Below are positions 7,781 to 16,478 of a DNA stretch of 64,000 nucleotides, piece by piece. The position numbers and the translations under genes were made by a program. Every line of letters starts with the position of its first letter. The stretch's first letter is position 1. The stretch comes from Sphingobacteriaceae bacterium (GTDB taxonomy: Bacteria; Bacteroidota; Bacteroidia; Sphingobacteriales; Sphingobacteriaceae): assembly GCA_947463785.1 (NCBI GenBank), contig CANHRG010000003.1, forward strand, positions 248,001 through 312,000, read 5' to 3'. The notes below the pieces were generated by a model. That model searched no databases. It had not been told where the DNA came from and was given only the letters and a program-made list of their open reading frames with translations.

Positions 7781-8596
7781 TTATAAAGAATGGTAACTAA
7801 AGTCACAAATGCTTGAAATTTCTTTAAGAATAATGTAGATACCCATCACCAAAACAAACCAGCCGAAAGCTTTTTTCAAGGATGATGCATCCATTTTTTG
7901 AGCGAGTAATCCGCCAACAAAAATCCCACCAACCGCTATACTTGTTATACTCAGCAGCAAAAACCAGTCAATGGGGTAATTCCCAATATCGCCGGTAAAC
8001 CCAATAAGTGAATTCAAGGCTATAATTAATAATGAAGTGCCTACTGCCTGTTTCATGGGTAATTGCAAGAGCAATACCAGCACCGGAATAATTAAGAAAC
8101 CTCCACCCGCTCCTAAAAAACCTGTAACCAAACCAATGAAAATGCCGTAAGCAAACAGTTTGGGGTAATTAATTTGCTTAGACTGTTCCTGATTTTCCTC
8201 TTTTTTAGTTCGGATCATGGCAGTAGAAGCCATCAACATAAGTATGGCAAATACCAGCATGGTTGCCATTGCTCTGCTAAACACAAAACTACCCAGGCTA
8301 AATAGTTGGTCAGGAATTTGCGGAACCAGGAATTTGCGGGTTAAAAACACGGTGGCTATGGAGCTGAGTCCGAAAAGCAAGGCGGTTTGAATACTTACCA
8401 ACCCTTTGCGGTAATTGGTATAAGCCCCCACCAAAGCTGTTGTACCCACCACAAAAAGAGAATAAGAAGTGGCCAGTGTTGCATCGAGACCTAATACATA
8501 AACCAAGATAGGCACCATGAGGATTGATCCGCCTCCGCCAATTAAGCCCAGTGAAATACCGACCAATGCGGCCAAAAAATAGCCTAAAATTTCCAT
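7781..8596 (-). CDS. TauE/SafE family sulfite or sulfur-anion exporter
   Basis: The 271-residue protein has eight likely membrane segments and the two family repeats, each opening with a Gly-rich helix (ISLGLIGGGGSILMVP near 14 and VTGFLGAGGGFLIIP near 155). TauE/SafE proteins export sulfite, sulfoacetate or related anions. It is the first gene of the sulfur cluster, 50 bases before the CstB-type gene. I place the start at the ATG at 8596. A TTG three codons upstream is open, but it lies inside the likely -7 box. Confidence 0.85.
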   Translation of the reverse strand: MEILGYFLAALVGISLGLIGGGGSILMVPILVYVLGLDATLATSYSLFVVGTTALVGAYTNYRKGLVSIQTALLFGLSSIATVFLTRKFLVPQIPDQLFSLGSFVFSRAMATMLVFAILMLMASTAMIRTKKEENQEQSKQINYPKLFAYGIFIGLVTGFLGAGGGFLIIPVLVLLLQLPMKQAVGTSLLIIALNSLIGFTGDIGNYPIDWFLLLSITSIAVGGIFVGGLLAQKMDASSLKKAFGWFVLVMGIYIILKEISSICDFSYHSL

Positions 8597-8610
8597 TCTG
8601 AACAAATGTA
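8596..8610 (-). promoter_or_regulatory. -7 promoter box and shared element at the TauE-like gene
   Basis: On the minus strand TACATTTG (8603-8610) fits the Bacteroidota -7 consensus TAnnTTTG and is followed by TTCAGA and the ATG. The block ATTTGTTCAGAA is identical to that at 7756-7767 before the CstB-type gene. No TTG was found at the expected -33 distance. Confidence 0.5.
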
Positions 8611-8642
8611 CTGTATTGTCAGGCTACTGAGGGTGACTAATG

Positions 8643-9614
8643 TTACAAATTGCTGAAATACTTAATCAAACTCAAGTAAACTGGCATCCCAATGGTTATA
8701 TTAAAAGGGAAAGTAACCGCCAAGGCCATGGGTATGTAAAGCCCTGGATTTGATTTCGGAGCGGCTAGTTTCATGGCTGCCGGAACAGCGATGTAAGATG
8801 CACTGGCAGCTAAGGTGGCAAACATAAAGCGATTAGCTACATCATCGGTTACCCAGGCACTCACAATAGCCACCACAGAGCCATTAATTAATGGTACTGC
8901 CACAGCGAAAATGGCTGGGAACCACCCCTGATGCAAAAATGAACTTAATTTTTTGCCACTGGTAATACCCATATCCAATAAAAAAATAGCTAAGAAGCCT
9001 TTGAAAATATCGTTGGTAAATGGTTTGATACCTTCAGCTTGTTTGGCATCGGCTAAAAACCCGATGATTAAGCTACCTAAAATCAACAATACACTACCAT
9101 TGGTGAAAGAGTGACTAATCACCTTCCTTTTACTCACTTGTTGACTTAAATCTTTGCTGTATAAGCTAATTAAAAGCAAACCGGCAATAATTGCCGGAGA
9201 CTCCATCAGTGCCATAATGGCAACCATGTGACCGTGAAAATCCATTTTCATGGATTCTAAATAAGCTGCGGCAGTTACAAAAGTTACTGCACTTACTGAA
9301 CCATAGGCTGCTGCAATTGCTCCGGCATCGAATACATTAAATTTTCGTTTCAGGATAAAAAAAGTGTAGACGGGTATCAAAACCGATATGCCTAAACCAA
9401 ACAACATCGACCATACAACCTCTATCGTAAATGCTTCATGAGAAAGTTCTTGTCCTCCTTTAAATCCGATGGAAAATAATAAGTATAGCGATATAAATTT
9501 GGAGGAGTTCTCAGGAATTTCAAGATCGCTTTTAAGTTTTACTGCCAGAATTCCCAAAATAAAGAATAGGAATGCCGGATTGGTTACATTGGATATTAAG
9601 AGGTCGAGGTTCAT
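8643..9614 (-). CDS. SbtA-like sodium-dependent bicarbonate permease family protein
   Basis: The 323-residue inner-membrane protein has about ten membrane segments in two inverted halves and the family features FSIGFKGGQELS (about 47-58) and LLDMGITSGKKL (about 210-221). Characterised relatives in cyanobacteria take up bicarbonate with sodium. In heterotrophic Bacteroidota the substrate is not established. It ends 47 bases before the TauE-like gene and begins 5 bases after the Sua5-type gene on the same strand, so it may be carried on the same transcript without a shared function. Confidence 0.8.
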   Translation of the reverse strand: MNLDLLISNVTNPAFLFFILGILAVKLKSDLEIPENSSKFISLYLLFSIGFKGGQELSHEAFTIEVVWSMLFGLGISVLIPVYTFFILKRKFNVFDAGAIAAAYGSVSAVTFVTAAAYLESMKMDFHGHMVAIMALMESPAIIAGLLLISLYSKDLSQQVSKRKVISHSFTNGSVLLILGSLIIGFLADAKQAEGIKPFTNDIFKGFLAIFLLDMGITSGKKLSSFLHQGWFPAIFAVAVPLINGSVVAIVSAWVTDDVANRFMFATLAASASYIAVPAAMKLAAPKSNPGLYIPMALAVTFPFNITIGMPVYLSLIKYFSNL

Positions 9615-9619
9615 ATAGC

Positions 9620-10579
9620 TTATTGATATTGGTAAGATGCTCTTTTCATTCGATCGTTCATACTTCTACCCAAGCCAGTATCGGGCATGTACTCAGCAAT
9701 AATTAAATCTAAACCTAGCCGATCTAATTGATGCATGGTGGCATACAAGTTTGCAGCCGCTTCGGCTAAATTTGCTTGCAAAGATAATGGAATACAGGTG
9801 TTAACCGCAGGGTGAGTAATTGTTCTGTTCAGGGTAATCAAGCCTATCTTTTGTTCAATCCGATTTTCGATAATTGATTCAATATCATCGGTCAAAATGA
9901 ACTTGGTGGCTGGCGAATAGTGTTTTAGCAACATACCCGGCGCTTCGGGAGCTTCATTATTTTGGTTTTTAACTAATAGCGGACCAATTACAGTTTCAAT
10001 TTCTTCGACGGTGATCGATCCGTGACGGTATAAAACCGGTTGCTGGTTTTCAAACCCAATAATTGTTGATTCAATACCTCTCTGGCATTCTCCACCATCT
10101 AAAACTAAAGGCAATTGATCGGCAAAATAATTCTCTACATGTACCGCAGAGGTAGGACTAACCGTCCTAAACGGGTTTGCACTGGGAGCAGCAAGTGGAA
10201 AATCCAACTGTTTGAGCAAAGCTAAAGCCATTGGATGTGCAGGTACTCTTAGTGCCACAGTAGATTTTCCAGCAGTTATCCAATCTGGAATATGGGCTTG
10301 TTTTTCTAAGACTAGGGTAAGTGGACCCGGCCAGAATGCTTCAGCAAGCTGGTACGCTTTGCCGGGTATTTGGGTAGCCACAGTGTCTATTTGCTCAATC
10401 CCTTTGAGGTGAGCGATAAGCGGATTAAACATTGGCCTTTGCTTAACCTCATAAATTTGTTTTACAGCCTTTTCAGAGAAAATATTACCCGCAAGTCCAT
10501 AAACAGTTTCGGTAGGAAAACCGATTATGCCCTCCTGTTGTAGAATGCTGACAGCCAGATTGATGTCTTTACTGATCAT
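9620..10579 (-). CDS. Threonylcarbamoyl-AMP synthase (Sua5/YwlC type)
   Basis: The 319-residue enzyme makes threonylcarbamoyl-AMP from threonine, bicarbonate and ATP, the first step of the t6A37 tRNA modification. The YrdC-like core is about residues 1-195 (GFPTETVYGLAGN at 20-32, KQRPMFNPL near 46, SANPFRTVSPTSA near 133). A linker and a C-terminal Sua5 domain follow (about 220-319). The length matches the two-domain Sua5 class rather than the short TsaC class. The partner enzyme TsaD is encoded at 49.6-50.6 kb. It is 12 bases downstream of the DUF6671 gene. Confidence 0.92.
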   Translation of the reverse strand: MISKDINLAVSILQQEGIIGFPTETVYGLAGNIFSEKAVKQIYEVKQRPMFNPLIAHLKGIEQIDTVATQIPGKAYQLAEAFWPGPLTLVLEKQAHIPDWITAGKSTVALRVPAHPMALALLKQLDFPLAAPSANPFRTVSPTSAVHVENYFADQLPLVLDGGECQRGIESTIIGFENQQPVLYRHGSITVEEIETVIGPLLVKNQNNEAPEAPGMLLKHYSPATKFILTDDIESIIENRIEQKIGLITLNRTITHPAVNTCIPLSLQANLAEAAANLYATMHQLDRLGLDLIIAEYMPDTGLGRSMNDRMKRASYQYQ

Positions 10580-10591
10580 GTGCTCGTTCGT

Positions 10592-11440
10592 TTAGGGATT
10601 ACAAAAATCGCAATACATCGGATCTTCCTGCTCCTTTTGGTTTGGGTACTTTTTATCTTCCACAAAATTACACTTCTGACAAGAATACCGATGAACTAAA
10701 ATGGAGCGTGTAGGTAAACCACATAAACTACAAGGCAAGCCTGGTAGTGCCTCTTTAACTGCAAAACCAGGCGTTTGACAGTTTGGACACTCTGTTTTAA
10801 GCAAGGTGACTAATTTTTCTGTTGCTTGTGCAATAACCGACATACGGGTTGGATTGTACATGGCACGCATATCGGTTTCAACGTAAACTTGTCCGTATAG
10901 ATTTATTAACTGCATGAAATGCCTTTTTAATACCGCCTCGTCAACTATTCCCTTGAGCTGCTCATCGTAGGTATCTGCAGACTTGCGTAAGATTAAACCG
11001 TGTTCCGGAAAACCACTTGCTTCGGCAAAATCCATCAATTCTTCGATGCTGCTCACGCTTTTGGCATTGAAGTTGGTTATCAGACTCAGTTCCGTAGCCA
11101 CAAACTCCAATTGATTTTTCTGGTCAATCATTACCACTAATTCTTCGTCTGCTGAAGCAAAAAATATACTTGGGTGTGGACCAAAAGAACCCTCACTGGC
11201 TATGGCCAAATCATGGCCGGTTAAGGATAAAGCCGCTAAACACTTCGCTCTGGCCGTTGCCAAGGGGCTAGCTGATCGTTGTTGCTGGCCACAAAAAGTT
11301 CCAAACGTATCGGTATTTAAGGAGTCACAAAGTACCGCTTTCAGACCAAAAGTACTTTCCAAAACGGGTGCAATCACCTGTTCCTTTTGGTGCATGGTTG
11401 CAATTACCACCGTTCTACCCTCAAATACTTGCTGACTCAA
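10592..11440 (-). CDS. DUF6671 family protein with zinc-ribbon tail
   Basis: The 282-residue protein starts with FEGRTVVIATMHQKE, the opening expected of the DUF6671 family, and ends with four Cys pairs (CPNC, CSLC, CQKC, CDFC) that look like zinc ribbons. Its function is unknown. The start is TTG. The only nearby ATG lies inside the conserved opening and would remove it, so TTG is preferred. An AAGGAG sequence lies about 15 bases upstream. It leads directly into the Sua5-type gene. Confidence 0.75.
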   Translation of the reverse strand: MSQQVFEGRTVVIATMHQKEQVIAPVLESTFGLKAVLCDSLNTDTFGTFCGQQQRSASPLATARAKCLAALSLTGHDLAIASEGSFGPHPSIFFASADEELVVMIDQKNQLEFVATELSLITNFNAKSVSSIEELMDFAEASGFPEHGLILRKSADTYDEQLKGIVDEAVLKRHFMQLINLYGQVYVETDMRAMYNPTRMSVIAQATEKLVTLLKTECPNCQTPGFAVKEALPGLPCSLCGLPTRSILVHRYSCQKCNFVEDKKYPNQKEQEDPMYCDFCNP

Positions 11441-11461
11441 TTTTACGATTTAAGAACTCCT

Positions 11462-12871
11462 TTAGTTCAGTAAGCCCGCACTCCATTGCAAAGCATAAAT
11501 GGTTTTGTAGTACTTCGTTTTAAGCTCTATTAATTTTTCCTGGGCTTCGAGTGCTTTGGTTTCTCTGGCATTGATCAAAAACATCGAACTTTCTCCGTTA
11601 AAAAATCTAGTTTCTTCAGCTTTTACCAATTCAGTATAGTTTGTAAAATTGTTGCTTTGGAGGCTGGTTTGATTTTTCAAGTTTAGAAATTCGTTGAAAT
11701 ACGATTGTACTTTCAATTGAACTTTTAATCGGCTTTGATCCAAATCAAGTCTGGTTTCCTGTAATTTTAAATTGGCTTCTTTGTACGCACCACGTCCTTG
11801 AGAAAAACGCAATGGTATGGCTACTTTTAAGCCGTATTGGAAATTGTTTTCAAACAGATTATTTACGCCGTTGCTCGGAAACCACTGAGACCCTTTTGCC
11901 AAATGGTTGTAGGTTAAATCAATTTTTGGAAGTAAATCTTGAAACTTTAACCTTTTATCAATCACCAAGGATTCAATTTTATAATTGTATTGTCTCAAAT
12001 CGGGATGATTTTTTTCAGCGGCATCCATCAAATCGTTCAAAACCAAATTGAAATTCTGAATATTCAGTTCATTTTCCCATCCTTCCTGCGGAGTTACCTG
12101 CTCCGGAAGTCCATACGGATCACCATTGGCTTTCCACAAATAAGCAGAAAGCTGCAAGCCAGAATTTTGAAAATCGAGTAAGCGTTGATTTCGCTCAAAT
12201 TTGAAACTATTGAGTTGTGCAAGTGCTTCAACAGTATCAATTGCAGGTCGTTCTCCCAACAAATAGGCTTGTTTAACCAAATCGAAGCGCTTCTCGTTTA
12301 CTTCAACCACGCTTTTCAAGATAACCAAACTTTGATGAGCTTTAACCCAGTGCCAGTAGGCGTCCATCGCTTCCATCAACAAATTATTGATCACCGACTC
12401 TTGTGCTACCTTGGCCAAGCTATTCATCACTTTAGCCTGTTGTAGGGCTGCTCTACGCTTGTCTATCAGTAAGTTTTTAGCCAAGGGTATGCTAATGCCC
12501 AGGTAGCTAGATTGTCCGCTGGTTTCTGTAGGGTCTAAACGGTTTCCTGTCAGATTTTCTAAACCACTCGAAATTTCAATGCCGTACCAAGTTGGTATAC
12601 TGATTTCTGGCGAATTGTAATCGTAATAATTCAAACCATTAACCGTTTTTTTAGCCGTATAATTGCTAATAATTGGATCGAATGCTGCACGGGCCTGTGT
12701 AATTTCGGCTTTACTCTTCGCAATCGATATTGTTGTTTGCTTTACAACCGGGTGGTAGGTTCTAACAATAGCCAAAACCTGTTCAGCATTGAGTGTAATG
12801 AGCGAGTCTTGAGCCTGGAGCCGTACCGAAGTACAAATCAGGAAGAATAAAAACACACTTCTGAGTTTCAT
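11462..12871 (-). CDS. TolC-family outer-membrane efflux protein
   Basis: The 469-residue protein has a signal peptide (1-20, ending LQAQ) and the long, duplicated helical hairpins rich in Gln, Leu and Lys that form the TolC trans-periplasmic barrel. It is the last gene of a three-gene export set. Its ATG overlaps the adaptor stop codon by one base (TAATG). The function would be the outer-membrane exit duct for whatever the ABC transporter exports. No peptide substrate gene was recognised beside it. Confidence 0.88.
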   Translation of the reverse strand: MKLRSVFLFFLICTSVRLQAQDSLITLNAEQVLAIVRTYHPVVKQTTISIAKSKAEITQARAAFDPIISNYTAKKTVNGLNYYDYNSPEISIPTWYGIEISSGLENLTGNRLDPTETSGQSSYLGISIPLAKNLLIDKRRAALQQAKVMNSLAKVAQESVINNLLMEAMDAYWHWVKAHQSLVILKSVVEVNEKRFDLVKQAYLLGERPAIDTVEALAQLNSFKFERNQRLLDFQNSGLQLSAYLWKANGDPYGLPEQVTPQEGWENELNIQNFNLVLNDLMDAAEKNHPDLRQYNYKIESLVIDKRLKFQDLLPKIDLTYNHLAKGSQWFPSNGVNNLFENNFQYGLKVAIPLRFSQGRGAYKEANLKLQETRLDLDQSRLKVQLKVQSYFNEFLNLKNQTSLQSNNFTNYTELVKAEETRFFNGESSMFLINARETKALEAQEKLIELKTKYYKTIYALQWSAGLLN

Positions 12872-14214
12872 TACTTTTTAGCTTTAGTTGGCGCAGTATC
12901 TTTACTAACTTCATTTTTAACCTGATAAAAATCAGGAGGGAAGCCATTCACATTTCGCCACAATTCATACCAAATCGGCACGTCTTTAAGCAAAACGATT
13001 CCTTGAGCACCACTACCAATTTTCAATTGTGGGGGCCAGGGTTTTTCCGCCTTATCTTCCACCACCAAAATTCTGAACAAGCCATTCGGGCTGATGGTAT
13101 TTTCGTATGCAATGATTTTAGCCCCAAAGGTTCCATAACTGGCATTTGGCCAACCGCTGAATACGATTGCAGGAAAACCATCGAACATAAAGCGTACAGA
13201 CTGACCTACACCAATTAGCGGCAAGTCAACCGGGCGAACAAACATTTCAACCGCATAGTTTTTAACTTGAGGCACGATAATGGTGATTCGCTCTCCTTCT
13301 TTCAATACCTCACCAATGCCGCCTTTATTCGCTTGTACAATTTGTCCATCCTGTGGTGCCAAAATAATGTACATTCCATTCCGAATGATGTAATTACTCA
13401 ACTGATTCTCCAGTTTGGCAACTTCGCTCTGCCCGCTAGCCACCTGACTCAGGGTTTGATACCTATCGCCTTCTGCCTTACTTATTTTTTCGGTGTATTC
13501 TTGTTCAACACTGTTTTGTTCAATTTTTGTGTTTAACACCTCTTGCTGTGTTTGCGCCAATTTGTTTTCAGCGATTACTCTCTTTGCCAATGCATTTTGG
13601 AAAGCAATATTTCGTTGTTGCAATTGCGTTTGAGAAACTAAACCCTTTTCAAACATCAATTGCTGACGTTCGTATTGGTCTTTTGCAAGTTTGAATTCAT
13701 TGTTGGTAGCCGTAATTTCAGCGGCTTCAGCTGCCAGTTTATTATCTAACTGAATCAGTTTATTTTTAAGCTGTTCCAATTTCAAATCTCTGGCTTGTTT
13801 CAAGGCCTCAATCTGCGAACCAGTGGCAGTAATTTTACCTTCGTAAAAACCGATTGATCCTTTTTTTGCTTGCAATTGCTCTTGGGTTCTTCCAACCAAT
13901 TTTGGATCGAGGTAATCTTCTTTAATCTCCGAAATCTGGAGTAGTGTATCTCCCTTTTTTACATAATCGCCCTCTTTTACCCACCATTTAACTATTCGGC
14001 CGGGAATTGGAGAGTGAATATCTTGTGGACGTTGATCTTGATAAAGCGTTGTAATTACTCCCTTGGCTTTGATATTTTGTGTCCAAGGCAAAAAGAGGAT
14101 AATGAGTAAAAACCCGATAATTCCGAAGAACCAGTACTTTACTTTACTGTTTCTATCTACCAAATAAATCTGTTCGAATGATTTGAATGAAAATTGCTTC
14201 TTTGAGTTTTTCAT
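12871..14214 (-). CDS. HlyD-family membrane-fusion adaptor
   Basis: The 447-residue adaptor has one N-terminal membrane segment (about 28-46), a biotinyl-lipoyl-like beta domain split into two parts (PIPGRIVKWWVKEGDYVKKG near 70 and QDGQIVQANKGGIG near 287) and a long coiled coil between them (about 115-275, rich in Gln, Lys and Glu). It bridges the inner-membrane ABC transporter and the TolC duct. It starts 3 bases after the ABC gene stop and overlaps the TolC start, so the three form one operon. Confidence 0.88.
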   Translation of the reverse strand: MKNSKKQFSFKSFEQIYLVDRNSKVKYWFFGIIGFLLIILFLPWTQNIKAKGVITTLYQDQRPQDIHSPIPGRIVKWWVKEGDYVKKGDTLLQISEIKEDYLDPKLVGRTQEQLQAKKGSIGFYEGKITATGSQIEALKQARDLKLEQLKNKLIQLDNKLAAEAAEITATNNEFKLAKDQYERQQLMFEKGLVSQTQLQQRNIAFQNALAKRVIAENKLAQTQQEVLNTKIEQNSVEQEYTEKISKAEGDRYQTLSQVASGQSEVAKLENQLSNYIIRNGMYIILAPQDGQIVQANKGGIGEVLKEGERITIIVPQVKNYAVEMFVRPVDLPLIGVGQSVRFMFDGFPAIVFSGWPNASYGTFGAKIIAYENTISPNGLFRILVVEDKAEKPWPPQLKIGSGAQGIVLLKDVPIWYELWRNVNGFPPDFYQVKNEVSKDTAPTKAKK

Positions 14215-14216
14215 AG

Positions 14217-15872
14217 TTAGTTATTTGTAACAAAATTTGCCGAACCATTCGTTAATACAATTTGCGCATCACACTTACTTGCAAAATCTACATCTTGTGA
14301 AGTGATAACAAGCGTGGTATGCGGAAGATTATTGAGCAAATACTGCTTAATTTTTGCTTCCACTTCCGGCTCCAGCCCTTCCCATGGATCTTCAAGCAAT
14401 ACCAATTTGGGTTGGTTAGCAAAAGCTCTTAGCAACAAAATATACCTCACTAAAGTACTTGGCATCTTTTTCCCGCTAGGGTCAAGTTGTGCATTGAATC
14501 CCCCTGGAAGCTGGTTTAAAAAATTTGAAATACCAAGCCCCTCTGCCATCATCATTACATCCTCCTGTTTAATCTCTTCTCTACCCATGGCAATATTTTC
14601 CCAAACGGTGCCCATAAAAATGTCCTGCTGATTCAAGAAAATACCAACCTGAGTTCTTAAACTTTCCAGCTGATAAGAGTTTATTGGAAGTTTATTCAAT
14701 AATAATGACCCCTCAAAATCGGCATAATTACCACTCAGCACCTTGAGTAGTGTAGATTTTCCAGAACCCTCTTGTGTTCTAACGCATACGGTGCTGTTAG
14801 ATTTAATGTGAAAATTCAAATCGCGAAGAACTTTTTTGGCATTTGGATAGCTAAAGCTGAATTCTTTAAACTGAATATCCAAACCTTCTCCCCGGGTATC
14901 CAATTCCACGTCGCCTTCATTTTCAAGCGGACTCTCAGAGATTACAGCTAATTTTTCTAGGCCAGTTACAACATCGTAAACACTTTCCAAGCTTCCTATT
15001 AATTTTTCGACCGCACCAATAACTGTAAGAATCACAATTTCTGCCGCAATAAATTCACCAATATTTAATTGCTGATTGATCAAAAGGTACGTTCCGGCAG
15101 TAAGCATAACCGTGGTAATTGCTACTTTGAATACCACAAGGGTTTGGTATTGAAACAATAACACTTTGAAGTGAGCCGTACGGGCACTCAAATAGCCAGA
15201 AACACGTTCATCGGTTTTCTTGAGGTTTAAGTGGGTACCTTGGCTAAACTTGAACGATTTAATTACACGTGCAATTTCAGAAAGCCATTCTACTACGGCA
15301 TATTTATAAGTGCTCTCTTTTAAACTGCTGGCCAATCCACTTGTCGCAGTCATTTTTAGGATTAACCACAAAACTAAAATGAGTAGCAACCCAAAAACAA
15401 TAAATACCGGATGGTAAAGTGATAATAATAACAGGCCAAATAGAATTTGGATACTCGCCCCAGGCACATCCAATAACAATTTGGATAGACCCTTCTGAAC
15501 ATTGAGTGTATCAAAGAAATAATTTACTTTTTCAGGTAGATAATAACTATCCATTTTGATCAGGTCGAAACGAGGTACCTTCTCCGCAAAATCATAGGCA
15601 TTTCGCGTGAAAATACGTTGTTGAATTTTCTCGATAATTTTCATCTGATTGATTTGCATCATACCCACCGAAAAAACTCCAATCACCACTAATACAATCA
15701 AAATATAAATAGAAGTAACCATGGAGGCGCCTAGTACAAAACTGATGATGGCTTGTACGCCTATTGGCACACTCAACTGGAGTAATCCGCTAAGAATTGC
15801 GTAAAAATAGACCGAACCTATTTCCTTTTTATCTAATACTATAAGCTCCCAAAGGCGTTTTAATGAATTCAT
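14217..15872 (-). CDS. ABC transporter, membrane plus ATPase domains, divergent ATPase motifs
   Basis: The 551-residue half-transporter has six membrane segments (about 15-290) and a C-terminal nucleotide-binding domain (about 330-551), without an N-terminal C39 peptidase domain. The Walker A retains EGSGKST but lacks its first Gly. The LSGGQ signature position reads MPSTL (about 469), the Walker B end reads LLEDPW where LLDEPT is expected (about 490), and the switch His is replaced by Ser (ITSQD, about 522). Similar motif drift is, to my recollection, shared by a Bacteroidota subfamily. Hydrolysis may be weak or need another subunit. I chose ATG at 15872; GTG at 15878 is also open. Confidence 0.82.
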   Translation of the reverse strand: MNSLKRLWELIVLDKKEIGSVYFYAILSGLLQLSVPIGVQAIISFVLGASMVTSIYILIVLVVIGVFSVGMMQINQMKIIEKIQQRIFTRNAYDFAEKVPRFDLIKMDSYYLPEKVNYFFDTLNVQKGLSKLLLDVPGASIQILFGLLLLSLYHPVFIVFGLLLILVLWLILKMTATSGLASSLKESTYKYAVVEWLSEIARVIKSFKFSQGTHLNLKKTDERVSGYLSARTAHFKVLLFQYQTLVVFKVAITTVMLTAGTYLLINQQLNIGEFIAAEIVILTVIGAVEKLIGSLESVYDVVTGLEKLAVISESPLENEGDVELDTRGEGLDIQFKEFSFSYPNAKKVLRDLNFHIKSNSTVCVRTQEGSGKSTLLKVLSGNYADFEGSLLLNKLPINSYQLESLRTQVGIFLNQQDIFMGTVWENIAMGREEIKQEDVMMMAEGLGISNFLNQLPGGFNAQLDPSGKKMPSTLVRYILLLRAFANQPKLVLLEDPWEGLEPEVEAKIKQYLLNNLPHTTLVITSQDVDFASKCDAQIVLTNGSANFVTNN

Positions 15873-15964
15873 AAACACTTATCCGATTTTAATTAATTTG
15901 TAAATTTTGATGTTTCACTGCATCAGGGCGCATTGCTACCATGGCCAATTAGATGCGAAAAAAA

Positions 15965-16276
15965 TCAAACCAGCTCCGGAGGGAGATCGGATGAGCTCAA
16001 ATGTGGTGTGGAATGTTTCTCGATGTATCGATCAGATACTTTGCTGTTGATCACAAGAGAGAATGGACTAGCTTGTGCAGCTACAAGTAATTTTTCTTTG
16101 AAATCTTGTTTTAGCTCATTTGAAGAATCAGATCGCTTTTCGTTGCTTTTTTTAGGCTCAATTTCAAGAATGACAATAGATGCAACATTCGTATTTCTCC
16201 AATAGTCAGCGGTTATTACTGCTGAAAAAGAGAGAATCACTAAACAAGCTAAAATATGTTTTGCAGCTTTTATCAC
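15965..16276 (-). CDS. Small exported protein, function unknown
   Basis: The 103-residue product has a hydrophobic N-terminal segment (about 7-24, HILACLVILSFSAVITA), then a charged Lys/Ser/Glu-rich middle and a C-terminus ending LPPELV. It could be secreted or anchored by its N-terminus. The start is GTG, placed 4 bases after a perfect -7 box (TATGTTTG), which supports a real, nearly leaderless gene. It lies 92 bases upstream of the ABC-HlyD-TolC operon on the same strand. A link to that exporter is only a guess from position. I do not recognise the family. Confidence 0.55.
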   Translation of the reverse strand: MIKAAKHILACLVILSFSAVITADYWRNTNVASIVILEIEPKKSNEKRSDSSNELKQDFKEKLLVAAQASPFSLVINSKVSDRYIEKHSTPHLSSSDLPPELV

Positions 16277-16280
16277 GCTG

Positions 16281-16288
16281 CAAACATA
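16281..16288 (-). promoter_or_regulatory. -7 promoter box before the small exported protein
   Basis: TATGTTTG on the minus strand matches TAnnTTTG exactly and sits 4 bases before the GTG start. No clear -33 TTG was found. Confidence 0.45.
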
Positions 16289-16343
16289 AAACCTGTTTAG
16301 CTTACCGATGCATCATCAATGTAAAAAAAATGTCAATTATGTT

Positions 16344-16372
16344 AAAAAAGAAGGCCCATGAATATGGGCCTT
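16344..16372 (-). terminator. Rho-independent terminator after tRNA-Ala
   Basis: A perfect 9-bp stem (AAGGCCCAT with ATGGGCCTT) with a 4-base loop is followed on the minus strand by CTTTTTT. It begins 9 bases after the tRNA 3' end. Confidence 0.85.
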
Positions 16373-16380
16373 GGATTTAG

Positions 16381-16455
<75 letters not shown>

Positions 16456-16478
16456 TTTTGGATTGCAATTTTCAGCAT

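Noticed and set aside
15911-15918. TGTTTCAC, half of a possible parS site
   Set aside because: The other half (GTGAAACA) is missing and it is 13 kb from parAB; a half-site of eight bases is expected by chance.
11462-16276. Exporter set as a bacteriocin or RiPP export system
   Set aside because: No C39 peptidase domain, no double-Gly leader peptide gene and no modification enzyme was found nearby.
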